Translations under genes and position numbers: made by a program
Part shown: piece by piece, positions 8,289-15,991 of the stretch
How positions within the stretch are numbered: position 1 is the first letter of the stretch
Layout: every line of letters starts with the position of its first letter
Notes under the pieces: model-generated
The model's input: the letters and a program-made list of their open reading frames with translations, nothing else
What the model was told of the DNA's origin: nothing
Databases searched by the model: none
Assembly (NCBI GenBank): GCA_946482335.1
Contig: CAMLRG010000083.1
Location: 1-22,459, forward strand
Length of the DNA: 22,459 nucleotides
Source: an uncultured Duganella sp.
Lineage (GTDB): Bacteria; Pseudomonadota; Gammaproteobacteria; Burkholderiales; Burkholderiaceae
Reading direction: 5' to 3'

Positions 8289-8330
8289 TAAAAATTGATC
8301 AATACAGCGCCTCCCGCCACAAGGAAATCC

Positions 8331-8858
8331 ATGACCGCAGTCCAGCTCACCGGCCAGCCGGATGACTTGCATCTTCAAGTCCAGCAGCTGTACCGCCACC
8401 ACCACCATTGGCTGAAAGGGTGGCTGCGCAATAAGCTTGGCTGCACGTCCCGTGCCGAAGACCTGGCGCACGATACCTTCATGCGCCTGCTGGCGCGCGA
8501 CGAGACGGTCGAGCTCAGGGAGCCGCGCGCCTTCCTCACCACCGTGGCGCATCGCGTGCTGTTCAACCATTACCGCCGCGAACAGGTCGAGCGCGCCTAC
8601 CTCGACGCCCTTGCCGTCCTGCCGGAAACGGCCGTGCCGTCGCCCGAAGAGCGCGTCCTGCTGCTGGAAGCCCTGTGCGAAATCGACAGCCTGCTCGACG
8701 GCTTGCCGGTGCCGGTGCGGCGCGCCTTCCTGTACGCCCAGCTGGACGGCTTGGGCCATGCCGAAATCGCCGAACGGCTGGCGATCTCCGTTTCGACGGT
8801 CAAACGCCACCTGGTGCGCGCCATGGCGCAATGCTATTTCGCGCTCAAGCTCGCATGA
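8331..8858 (+). CDS. FecI-type ECF RNA polymerase sigma factor
   Basis: A 175-aa extracytoplasmic-function sigma factor of the iron-starvation group. Region 2 is at about residues 18-84 (SRAEDLAHDTFMRLL, then REPRAFLTTVAHRVLFNHYRR). Region 4 is at about 118-166, with the helix-turn-helix GHAEIAERLAISVSTVKRHL. In the known Fec/Fpv systems such factors are held by a FecR-type protein and released when the outer-membrane receptor binds its ferric siderophore; they then transcribe the receptor gene. The ATG at 8331 is chosen because AAGGA precedes it at 5 nt; a TTG at 8295 in the same frame lacks a ribosome site. Its stop overlaps the FecR start (ATGA). Confidence 0.95.
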   Translation: MTAVQLTGQPDDLHLQVQQLYRHHHHWLKGWLRNKLGCTSRAEDLAHDTFMRLLARDETVELREPRAFLTTVAHRVLFNHYRREQVERAYLDALAVLPETAVPSPEERVLLLEALCEIDSLLDGLPVPVRRAFLYAQLDGLGHAEIAERLAISVSTVKRHLVRAMAQCYFALKLA

Positions 8859-9856
8859 CGCCGCAGGAAGCGCGGCGCGCGACCGATGCGGCGCCCGCCG
8901 TCCCGCCCGAGGTCGCGCAGCGCGCCGTCGAATGGCTGGTCGAACTGCAGTCCGGCGAGGCCGGCGCGGAGACCCGCGCCGCATGGCAGCAATGGCGCGA
9001 CGCCCATCCCGACCATGAACGGGCCTGGCGCCATATCGAAACCGTCAATGCCCGCTGGCGCGCACTGGCTTCGCCGCTGGCCTCGGCCACGGCGCATGCC
9101 GCGCTGGCCCCTGCCGGTTCGCCGCAACGCCGGCAAACGGTCAAGACGCTGGCCCTCATGCTGTTTGCCGGCGGCGCCGCCTGGCTGGGCGAACAGCACG
9201 CCCCCTGGCACGCCTGGATTGCCGACGAAAGCACCGGTGTCGGCCAGCGCCGCACCCTGCAACTGGACGACGGCACGGCCGTCACGCTGAACACGGCCAG
9301 TGCCGTGTCCATCGATTTCGGCCCGCAGGCGCGCCGCGTACAGCTGGCCGCGGGCGAAATCTTCGTCGCGACCGGCCGGCGCGGCCATGTTGCGCAGCGC
9401 GCCCCCTTCCTGGTCGAAACCCGCTACGGCACCCTGCGGGCGCTGGGCACGCGCTTCAACGTGCGGCTGCTGGAGACCGGCTGCCGCGTCGCCGTATTCG
9501 AAGGCGCGGTGGAGGTGCAGGCGGCCGATGCCGGGCCCCTGGTCCTGCCAGCCGGCCGCATGCTGGAGTTTTCCAGCCGGGAGATCGGCGCTCCCCGGCC
9601 CGCCAACGAAAGCGAGCACGCCTGGACCGATGGCATGCTGATTGCCAGCGGCATGCGCCTGCAAGACTTTGTGGCCGAACTCGGGCGCTACCGGCGCGGC
9701 GTGCTTGCCTGCGACCCGGCAATCGCCGGCCTGCGCATCTCGGGCTCCTACCCGCTCGACGATACCGACCGTGTGCTGCAAGCGGTCAGTGCCGCCATGC
9801 CGGTCAGGGTGCAGTACTTCACGCGCTACTGGGCCACCTTGCGTCCGGTGAGCTGA
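8855..9856 (+). CDS. FecR-family anti-sigma/sigma-regulator protein
   Basis: A 333-aa inner-membrane regulator that passes the siderophore signal from the receptor to the sigma factor. The cytoplasmic N-terminal DUF4880-type part (about 18-65) has VEWLVELQSGEA and HPDHERAWRHIE. One membrane segment lies at about 97-112. A periplasmic FecR domain follows (about 130-225; QLDDGTAVTLNTASAV, LAAGEIFVAT, RALGTRFNV), and then a C-terminal STN-like part (about 260-330; LIASGMRLQDFVAELGRYR). It starts inside the sigma factor stop codon (ATGA, 8855-8858), so translation is probably coupled. Neighbours and domain order make the role clear; which siderophore is sensed is unknown. Confidence 0.95.
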   Translation: MTPQEARRATDAAPAVPPEVAQRAVEWLVELQSGEAGAETRAAWQQWRDAHPDHERAWRHIETVNARWRALASPLASATAHAALAPAGSPQRRQTVKTLALMLFAGGAAWLGEQHAPWHAWIADESTGVGQRRTLQLDDGTAVTLNTASAVSIDFGPQARRVQLAAGEIFVATGRRGHVAQRAPFLVETRYGTLRALGTRFNVRLLETGCRVAVFEGAVEVQAADAGPLVLPAGRMLEFSSREIGAPRPANESEHAWTDGMLIASGMRLQDFVAELGRYRRGVLACDPAIAGLRISGSYPLDDTDRVLQAVSAAMPVRVQYFTRYWATLRPVS

Positions 9857-9878
9857 TTTTCGATCTCGCGGGACATAC

Positions 9879-9902
9879 AGTGAAGAAGGCATTTTTTTCA
9901 CT
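9879..9902 (+). promoter_or_regulatory. Hairpin in the fecR-receptor gap
   Basis: AGTGAAGAA (9879-9887) pairs with TTTTTCACT (9894-9902), a 9-bp stem with one G-U pair and a 6-nt loop. It sits in the 67-bp gap between the FecR gene and the receptor gene. The right arm belongs to a 7-T run. It could act as a weak intra-operon terminator or processing site that sets receptor expression apart from the regulators. The sigma-factor-dependent promoter of the receptor would also be expected in this gap, but I cannot assign its elements. Confidence 0.35.
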
Positions 9903-9923
9903 TATCCGTCCAAGGCATTCCGC

Positions 9924-12368
9924 ATGAACCAGTCAGACCGCAACAATACCCCCGCCTCCCATCCCCGCCTGCGCCGCGGCGTGCTCGCCCTGGCCCAGGG
10001 CCTGGCGCTTGGCCTGCTGGCCGCAGCCGGCAGCGCGCAGGGCGCCGAACCGCCCGCCCAGGCCCAGGCCGCAGCCCGCAAGGCGTACGCGATCCCGGCC
10101 GGCGGGCTGGAAGGCGTCCTCAACCGCTTTGGCCGCGAATCCGGCACCCTGCTGTCCTTCCCCGCCGCGCTGACGGCGGGCCTGCACAGCGAAGGCTTGA
10201 ACGGCAGCTACACGGTGCCGGAAGCCCTGCAGCAACTGCTGCGCGGCACCGGCCTTGCGCCAGCCGCCCAGGGCAACGGCAGCTACACGCTGGTCAAGCG
10301 CAGCGAGGCCTCGCACGCCGCGGCGGAAGCCACGATGCCCCAGGTCACGGTCAACGGCGTGGCGGAATCCGCCACCGGCCCCGCCGGCGGCTATGCGGCG
10401 AAGCGCAGCGCAAGCGCCACCAAGACCGATACCCCGATCATCGAAACCCCGCAGGCCATAGCCATCATCACCGCCGAGCAGCTGGCCGTCCTCAAACCGA
10501 CCAGCCTCGGCGCGGCCGTCGCCTACACGCCGGGCATCGTGGCCGATGCCGGGTACAGCAATTCCTTCGACGTGTTCTACAGCCGCGGCTTTCGCCTGTC
10601 CGACAGCAGCGGCGGCATTTACCGCGACGGCTTGAAATTCGGCGGCGCCGGCTGGGCATCCGGCCAGCAGGAACCCTACGGCCTGGAGCGCATCGAGCTG
10701 ATCAAGGGCGCTGCGTCCGTGCTGTATGGCGCCGCGGCGCCGGGCGGCGTCTTGAATACCGTGACCAAACGCCCGGGCGCCGACATGGTGAACGAGGTGC
10801 GCGCCTCGGGCGGCACGTTCGGCCGGCGCGAGCTGGCGGCCGACCTGGGCGGCGCCATGGGCGGCGAGTGGAGCTGGCGCGTCACCGGCGTGGCGCGCAA
10901 CGACGGCACCCAGATCGACTACATCCCCAACAATGCCCGCTACTTCGCCCCGGCCCTGAAATGGCAGCCTTCCGCCGCCACCTCGCTCACCCTGATGGCC
11001 TACCTGCACGAGCGCCGCACCGCCTACCAGTACCCGCTGCCGGCCGAAGGCACGCTGCTGGCCAGCCCTTACGGCCGGCTGCCGCGCGGCCGCTTCGTCG
11101 GCGAGCCAGGCTTCGACCGCCAGGATGCGCGCCAGCACGGCCTGTCTTACTTGTTCGAGCACGCATTCTCCGGGCAGACGCGCCTGCGCCATGGTGTGCG
11201 CTACGTTGAATCGAAAAACCATGTGCTGTTCACCGGGCTGGATGGTGCCGACGAAAGCAACCCGCGCCTGCAATACCGCACCGCCTACGACGAATGGGAG
11301 CGCACCTCGGGCATCAGCAGCGATACCTCGATCGAGCACCGCTGGAACGCCGGCGGCCTGGCGCACACCACGCTGGCCGGCATCGACTACGCACGCCACA
11401 AGCCGGAAAGCGAATGGTCCTTCGCCGGCATCGCCTCCCTCGACATCTTCGCGCCGGTCTATGGCGCCAAGCCAGGCGAGATGACGCAGGTAGCGCAGTA
11501 TTCGACGCGCGCCGAGGCCACTCGTACCGGCCTGTATGTCCAGGACCAGATGAAGCTCGGCGAACGCTGGGTCTTCCTGCTCGGCGGGCGCCACGATTGG
11601 GCACGCGACGCCAGCTCGCTGCTGGCCGGCGCACCCAAATGGTCGGGCGAATCGAGCGAAGCATTCACCGGCCGCGCCGGCGCCGTGTATCTTGCCCAAA
11701 ACGGTCTGGCCCCGTTCGCCAGCTTCAGCCAGTCGTTCGAACCGCAAAGCGGCACCGACGCCGCCGGCACCCGCTTCAAGCCGACCCGCGGCGAGCAGGT
11801 CGAGTTCGGCCTGCGCTGGCAGGTGCCGGACACCGGGCTGCTGCTGTCGGCCAGCGCCTACCGCCTGACCCAGCAGAACCTCGTCACCAGCGATCCGCGC
11901 CAGCCCGCCTTGCGCCTGCAGACCGGCGAAGTGCGCGCCGACGGCGTCGAGCTGGAAGCCAAGGGCCGCGTGAACCAGCATGTGAACGTGATCGCCTCGT
12001 ACGCCTACACCGATGCCCACACCACCAGGAGTTTGCGTCCAAACGATATCGGCATGCGCCAGCCTTCCATGCCGATGCACCAGGCCGCGCTGTGGGGCGA
12101 CGTCTCGCTGGCGGCAGTGGGCCTGGGCGGCATGAAAGCGGGCCTTGGCGCGCGCTATACCGGCACCACCATCGACGTGCGCGGCAGCGGCGCCAAGGTG
12201 CCCGCCAATACCGTGCTCGACGCGCTGCTGGGATACGAGGCCGGCCAATGGCACGCTTCGCTCAACTTCTCCAACCTGGCGAACCGCGGCACGCTGTCCT
12301 GCAGCTACGGCAGCTGCGCCTACGGCGAGGGTCGCCGCGTGACCGCGACCGTCGGCTATCTCTGGTAA
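9924..12368 (+). CDS. TonB-dependent siderophore receptor with STN signalling domain
   Basis: An 814-aa outer-membrane receptor. It has a signal peptide (about 1-41, ending AQGA) and an STN (secretin/TonB short N-terminal) domain at about 53-125 that would contact FecR. A TonB-box-like segment MPQVTVNGV follows, then a plug domain (about 165-285; ETPQAIAIITAEQL, GLERIELIKGAASVLYG, APGGVLNTVTKRP) and a 22-strand barrel ending in aromatic Trp (TATVGYLW). The plug motifs resemble receptors of the FpvA/FoxA/FhuE group, so a hydroxamate-type ferric siderophore is plausible but not proven. The ribosome site is weak (AAGG). It follows the FecI/FecR genes, as in trans-envelope signalling systems, and the PepSY gene begins 6 nt after its stop. 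Confidence 0.95.
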   Translation: MNQSDRNNTPASHPRLRRGVLALAQGLALGLLAAAGSAQGAEPPAQAQAAARKAYAIPAGGLEGVLNRFGRESGTLLSFPAALTAGLHSEGLNGSYTVPEALQQLLRGTGLAPAAQGNGSYTLVKRSEASHAAAEATMPQVTVNGVAESATGPAGGYAAKRSASATKTDTPIIETPQAIAIITAEQLAVLKPTSLGAAVAYTPGIVADAGYSNSFDVFYSRGFRLSDSSGGIYRDGLKFGGAGWASGQQEPYGLERIELIKGAASVLYGAAAPGGVLNTVTKRPGADMVNEVRASGGTFGRRELAADLGGAMGGEWSWRVTGVARNDGTQIDYIPNNARYFAPALKWQPSAATSLTLMAYLHERRTAYQYPLPAEGTLLASPYGRLPRGRFVGEPGFDRQDARQHGLSYLFEHAFSGQTRLRHGVRYVESKNHVLFTGLDGADESNPRLQYRTAYDEWERTSGISSDTSIEHRWNAGGLAHTTLAGIDYARHKPESEWSFAGIASLDIFAPVYGAKPGEMTQVAQYSTRAEATRTGLYVQDQMKLGERWVFLLGGRHDWARDASSLLAGAPKWSGESSEAFTGRAGAVYLAQNGLAPFASFSQSFEPQSGTDAAGTRFKPTRGEQVEFGLRWQVPDTGLLLSASAYRLTQQNLVTSDPRQPALRLQTGEVRADGVELEAKGRVNQHVNVIASYAYTDAHTTRSLRPNDIGMRQPSMPMHQAALWGDVSLAAVGLGGMKAGLGARYTGTTIDVRGSGAKVPANTVLDALLGYEAGQWHASLNFSNLANRGTLSCSYGSCAYGEGRRVTATVGYLW

Positions 12369-12374
12369 GCCGCC

Positions 12375-13598
12375 ATGCGTGCCTGGCTTGTCATCGCGCA
12401 CCGTTACTTCGGCCTGGTGCTGGCCGGCTTCCTGCTGCTGGCCGGCGCCACGGGCAGCCTGCTGGCCTGGTACGAGGAGCTCGACGCCGCCGTCAACCCG
12501 GCGCTGTTCCGGGTACAGCCGCCGGAGCCGGGCGCGCGGCCGCTCGACCCGCTGCGGCTGCGCGAGGCGGTGGCGGCGCATTACCCCGATGCCCGCGTCG
12601 ACTTCGTGCCGCTCCTTCAGGTGCCCGGGCATGCGCCGTATTTCCTGCTTGCGCCCAAGCCGGGCAAGCAGCTGGTGGATGACCAGGTCTTCGTCAACCC
12701 TTACAACGGCGCGGTGCTCGGGGCGCGCAGGTGGGGCGACATCGGCCAGGGCAAGACCAACCTGCTGCCCTTCATCTACCGCCTGCATTTCTCGCTCGCG
12801 CTGGACACGGTGGGTCCCCTGGTGCTTGGCCTGGTCGCACTGCTGTGGACGGTGGACTGTTTCATCGGCGCCTACCTGACCTTGCCGCCCAGGCGCTGCG
12901 GCGCGCCGCCTGCGACCGGCAAAGCGTGGCTGGCGCGCTGGTGGCCGGCCTGGAAAGTGCGCTGGAATGGTGGCAGCTACAAGCTGAATTTCGACCTGCA
13001 CCGCGCCGGCGGCCTGTGGCCATGGGCCATGCTGTTCATCCTGGCCTGGAGCAGCGTCGCCTTCAACCTGGGCGAAGTCTACCAGCCGGTCATGCGCACG
13101 CTGTTTGCGCACCAGCCGACCGACGAGGCAATGCCGAGGCGCACGGTGCCGCAGGCGCAGCCCGGCATGTCCTGGGAAGCGGCGCTCGCCACCGGCCGCC
13201 GCCTGATCGCATCCGAAGCGCGGGCGCACGGCGCCAGCGTGGTGGAGGAAACCCTGCTGCGCTACGACCCGCACAGCGCCACCTTCCGTTACATGGTCAA
13301 GAGCAGCGCCGATATCCGCGACCGTATTGGCAGCACCTCCGTGGTGTTCGATGCCAACACCGGCTACCCTTACTACTTCTGGTGGCCGACCGGTGCCGCC
13401 GCCGGCGACACCATCCGCACCTGGCTCACCAGCCTGCACCTGGCTGCGCTGTGGGGCGTGCCCTTCAAGATCTTCATGTGCCTGCTTGGCCTGGCGGTAG
13501 CGATGCTGTCGGCAACCGGCATCGTGATCTGGTCGCGCAAGCGCGCCGCGCGCTACGCCGCATCGCCTGCCTGGTACCGCCGATTTGCACGGAATTGA
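12375..13598 (+). CDS. PepSY-associated transmembrane (iron-uptake) protein
   Basis: A 407-aa inner-membrane protein of the PepSY_TM/PiuB-like family. The first membrane segment (about 8-32) follows the typical start VIAHRYFGLVLAGFLLLAGATGS. Further segments lie near 144-168, 213-235 and 352-378. Periplasmic PepSY-type parts lie between them (KQLVDDQVFVNPYNGAVLGARRWGD; VVFDANTGYPYYFWWPTG). Conserved membrane histidines (H9, the H in FIYRLHFSLAL and the H in SLHLAALWG) are of the kind proposed to bind haem or metal for ferric-siderophore reduction. It starts 6 nt after the receptor stop with little ribosome site, which suggests translational coupling. The role in iron release is family knowledge plus context. 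Confidence 0.9.
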   Translation: MRAWLVIAHRYFGLVLAGFLLLAGATGSLLAWYEELDAAVNPALFRVQPPEPGARPLDPLRLREAVAAHYPDARVDFVPLLQVPGHAPYFLLAPKPGKQLVDDQVFVNPYNGAVLGARRWGDIGQGKTNLLPFIYRLHFSLALDTVGPLVLGLVALLWTVDCFIGAYLTLPPRRCGAPPATGKAWLARWWPAWKVRWNGGSYKLNFDLHRAGGLWPWAMLFILAWSSVAFNLGEVYQPVMRTLFAHQPTDEAMPRRTVPQAQPGMSWEAALATGRRLIASEARAHGASVVEETLLRYDPHSATFRYMVKSSADIRDRIGSTSVVFDANTGYPYYFWWPTGAAAGDTIRTWLTSLHLAALWGVPFKIFMCLLGLAVAMLSATGIVIWSRKRAARYAASPAWYRRFARN

Positions 13599-13623
13599 GC
13601 TTTGCATCTAAGATGTCCTTGCT

Positions 13624-14559
13624 ATGCTCAACATCGGATTCGTCCTGCCGCAAGGCTTCCAAATCATGGGACTGGCCGCCGCATCCGCCTTTGAACTGGC
13701 GAATACGACGGCCGGCTCCCGCCTGTACGGCATCGGACTCTTCTCCGAAGCCGGTGGCCCGGTCGCGAACTCTTTCGGCGCCTCCGTCGATACCCGGTCC
13801 CTGGCCCGGCGCCGGCTCGATACCCTGATCGTCTGCGGCCTGGTCGCGCCCGCGCCAACCAGTTCGAAGCTGCTGGCCCGGCTGCGCGCCGCCGCCAGGA
13901 TGGCCCGCCGCACCGCCTCGGTCTGCACCGGCACCTTCCTGCTTGGCGAGGCCGGACTGCTGGACGGCCGGCGCGTGACGACACACTGGATGTTCGCCCG
14001 CGAGCTGCAGGAACGGTTCCCCGCCGCCCAGGTCGACGCCGACCGCATCTTCGTCAACGATGGCACGCTGTGGACTTCCGCCGGCATGAGCGCCGGCATT
14101 GACCTGGCGCTGGGGATGGTGGAAGCCGACTTTGGCGCCGAGCTGGCCGCGGCCGTGGCGAAGAAGCTGGTGGTCTACCACCGTCGCGCCGGCGGCCAGT
14201 CGCAGCACTCCGCGATGCTGGAACTGGGCGCCACCTCCGACCGTATCCAGCGCGTGCTCGTGTATGCACGCAGCCACCTGTCCTCCCAACTGTCGGTGTC
14301 CGAACTGGCCGCGGTCGCCCACCTCAGCCCCCGCCAGTTCAGCCGCGCCTTCAGCATGGAGACCGGCCAGCCGCCGGCCAAGGCCATCGAGCGTCTGCGT
14401 GTGGAGGCCGCACGGCTGATGATCGAACAAAGCCGCCGTACGGTCGAGGAAGTCGCGGCCGAAACCGGCTTCAGCGATACCGAACGCATGCGGCGCGCCT
14501 TCCTGCGCGCTTTCGGCCAGCCGCCCCAGGCCCTGCGCCGGACGGCACGAATGTCCTGA
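13624..14559 (+). CDS. GlxA-family transcriptional regulator (DJ-1/PfpI domain + AraC HTH)
   Basis: A 311-aa two-domain activator. Residues 1-185 are a DJ-1/PfpI-like sensor domain with the elbow SVCTGTFLLGEAGLLDG (Cys101) and RVTTHW (His121). Residues about 205-305 carry a double AraC helix-turn-helix (LSVSELAAVAHLSPRQFSRAF and EEVAAETGFSDTERMRRAFLRAFG). Family members control amino-acid, carnitine/betaine or stress genes, sometimes an adjacent enzyme gene; the ligand here is unknown. It begins 25 bp after the PepSY gene without a good ribosome site, so it may be reached by read-through or have its own start signals. The inverted repeat at its stop codon and the hydrolase just downstream suggest the hydrolase is its target. 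Confidence 0.9.
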   Translation: MLNIGFVLPQGFQIMGLAAASAFELANTTAGSRLYGIGLFSEAGGPVANSFGASVDTRSLARRRLDTLIVCGLVAPAPTSSKLLARLRAAARMARRTASVCTGTFLLGEAGLLDGRRVTTHWMFARELQERFPAAQVDADRIFVNDGTLWTSAGMSAGIDLALGMVEADFGAELAAAVAKKLVVYHRRAGGQSQHSAMLELGATSDRIQRVLVYARSHLSSQLSVSELAAVAHLSPRQFSRAFSMETGQPPAKAIERLRVEAARLMIEQSRRTVEEVAAETGFSDTERMRRAFLRAFGQPPQALRRTARMS

Positions 14560-14579
14560 AACGAGGGATTTAGGACATT
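14550..14579. promoter_or_regulatory. Inverted repeat spanning the regulator's stop codon and the hydrolase -35 box
   Basis: AATGTCCT (14550-14557) and AGGACATT (14572-14579) are perfect 8-bp inverted arms 14 nt apart; AAA and TTT next to them extend the match past a bulged G. The left arm runs into the stop codon of the GlxA-type gene, and the right arm overlaps the -35 hexamer of the next gene. It could be an operator, possibly for the regulator just upstream, or an RNA hairpin ending its transcript. Confidence 0.5.
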
Positions 14580-14606
14580 TACGCCATCGGCCGCTGAGCC
14601 TATATT
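14578..14606 (+). promoter_or_regulatory. Sigma70-type promoter of the alpha/beta hydrolase gene
   Basis: -35 TTTACG (14578-14583, 4 of 6 matches), a 17-bp spacer, then -10 TATATT (14601-14606, 5 of 6). The ATG lies 36 nt beyond the -10 element, with AAGGA just upstream of it. A weak -35 overlapped by an inverted repeat fits an activated or repressible promoter. Confidence 0.6.
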
Positions 14607-14641
14607 GGACGTATCCGTTTCCACAGATAAGGATCACCAAT

Positions 14642-15580
14642 ATGTCCGCGCTCAAGAAAACCTTTGCCGCCCTGGCGGCCGCCGGATCGCTTGCCGCCGC
14701 AGCCTGCGCCAGCGCCGCCCCGAATGAGGAAGTCAGCCTGGTCAAGGTCAGCCCCGAGATCACGCTGCGCCGCATGGTCGTCGGCACCCCGCATCCCAAA
14801 GGCGTGGTGCTGCTCCTGCACGGCTTCCCGGAAACGATGCTCACCTGGCGCAGCCTGTCGCTCGAACTTGGCAAGGACTATGAAGTCCACGCCTTCGACT
14901 GGCCCGGCTACGGCCAATCCTCGCGTCCGTGCGCCCACAAGTTTGCCTACGCACCGCGCGACTATGCGCAAGTATTGAAGGCCTACATCGAAGCCGCCGG
15001 CATCGACCGCTCCAGGCTCGTGATTTACGCCACGGACATCGGCGCCCTGCCCCCGCTGCTGCTTGCCCTCGACCAGCCCGATATCGCCAAACAGATCATC
15101 GTCGGCGATTTCGCACCGCTGGACCGGCCACAATACATGTCCGACCGCCTGCGCAGCCTGAAAGCGCCACAGACGGCCGAGGCGACCCGCGCGGCCATCA
15201 ACCAGAACCGCAACGACATCCTGGAAAACGCCTTCCGCCGCGGGCTTGAAAGCAGCGAGCAATTCCCCATCCCGCAGCACGCCAGCGCCGACATGTACGC
15301 CGGCTGGTCGCAAGGCGCCATGACCACCGGCGACGCCTTTTACCACTACTACTCCCACTTCACCCGCGACCAGCAATTCTTCGAAGCCAACCTGGGGCGG
15401 CTGAAGGCCCTCGTCAGGATCGTGTGGGGCGAAAAGGATATCTACATTGACAAGAAGATGGGCGAGGAATTCGCCGCCAGGTCGGGCAAGCCGTTTGCCA
15501 TCCTGCCAAGGCTTGGCCACTATCCCCACCTGCAGGACCCGCAAAGCACCGTCAGCGAGATCCGCGCCGCATTCGATTGA
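14642..15580 (+). CDS. Exported alpha/beta hydrolase (epoxide hydrolase/dehalogenase-like)
   Basis: A 312-aa protein with a Sec signal (about 1-26, ending ASAA; C22 in AAAC also leaves a lipoprotein possible). The alpha/beta hydrolase fold follows, with the oxyanion loop HGFPET (60-65), WPGYGQSS (88-94) and a nucleophile elbow reading ATDIGA. That places Asp132 as the nucleophile, as in epoxide hydrolases and haloalkane dehalogenases, rather than Ser. The acid is probably Asp266 in VWGEKD and the base His293 in LGHYPH. The substrate is unknown, and dehalogenase versus epoxide hydrolase cannot be decided. The first enzyme gene after the GlxA-type regulator, it has its own promoter and a strong terminator at 15691. 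Confidence 0.85.
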   Translation: MSALKKTFAALAAAGSLAAAACASAAPNEEVSLVKVSPEITLRRMVVGTPHPKGVVLLLHGFPETMLTWRSLSLELGKDYEVHAFDWPGYGQSSRPCAHKFAYAPRDYAQVLKAYIEAAGIDRSRLVIYATDIGALPPLLLALDQPDIAKQIIVGDFAPLDRPQYMSDRLRSLKAPQTAEATRAAINQNRNDILENAFRRGLESSEQFPIPQHASADMYAGWSQGAMTTGDAFYHYYSHFTRDQQFFEANLGRLKALVRIVWGEKDIYIDKKMGEEFAARSGKPFAILPRLGHYPHLQDPQSTVSEIRAAFD

Positions 15581-15688
15581 AGTTATTTACTTTGGTGATG
15601 ACCAGCATTTCAAAATAAAAGTGGACGCTCGCCGCGCCGCGCAACATACTGAACCCGTCTCCTCTATTCTCCTCCAAGGAAATAGACT

Positions 15689-15991
15689 TCAGCCCGCAGC
15701 TTGCGGGCTTTTTTTTCGCCACGCCAGTGTGAGCGCCACGCCGAGCGCCGCCGCCACGTCGAGCATCACCCACAACAGGCCGCCGAAGCCTGGCCCGTCG
15801 CGCACGACGCAAGCAAGCAAAGCCAGGGACAGCAGGCAAACACCGGCCCACCGTAATCCGCGGCGGTAAGGCACCACTGCGCAATCGTGCCCCGTGACGT
15901 GGGCCCAGTGATCCGGCATCGCAAGTGCCAGGCAAGCGAAACCGCCATAGCTCGCCAGGCCCGCCGCGGCAAGAAGCATGGCCGCCATCAT
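15689..15991 (-). CDS. DUF3325 family small membrane protein
   Basis: A 100-aa hydrophobic protein with about three membrane helices (near 3-24, 47-63 and 70-91). Its length and layout match DUF3325 proteins, which sit beside PepSY and DUF3649 genes in siderophore-receptor operons of proteobacteria; their function is not known. The start ATG at 15991 overlaps the stop of the PepSY gene (ATGA); a longer frame upstream is only a shadow of that gene. The last residues (RKKSPQAAG) are encoded by the plus-strand terminator hairpin. As the last gene of the minus-strand iron operon it probably helps the PepSY protein. Confidence 0.75.
   Translation of the reverse strand: MMAAMLLAAAGLASYGGFACLALAMPDHWAHVTGHDCAVVPYRRGLRWAGVCLLSLALLACVVRDGPGFGGLLWVMLDVAAALGVALTLAWRKKSPQAAG
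15691..15716 (+). terminator. Intrinsic terminator for the hydrolase transcript
   Basis: AGCCCGCA (15691-15698), a 3-nt loop, TGCGGGCT (15702-15709) and an uninterrupted run of eight T (15709-15716) on the plus strand. It lies inside the last codons of the convergent DUF3325 gene, whose stop is at 15689-15691; the T-run is read there as Lys codons. There is no T-run on the opposite strand, so it should stop only plus-strand transcription. Confidence 0.85.

Noticed and set aside
9933..13607. 1224-codon open frame on the minus strand opposite the receptor and PepSY genes
   Set aside because: Very long but repetitive in R, A, G, Q and H with no recognisable motif, and antisense to two well-supported genes; a product of high GC at third codon positions.
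13474..15544. Long minus-strand frames opposite the GlxA-type and hydrolase genes
   Set aside because: Low-complexity shadow translation; the plus-strand genes have clear family motifs and signals.
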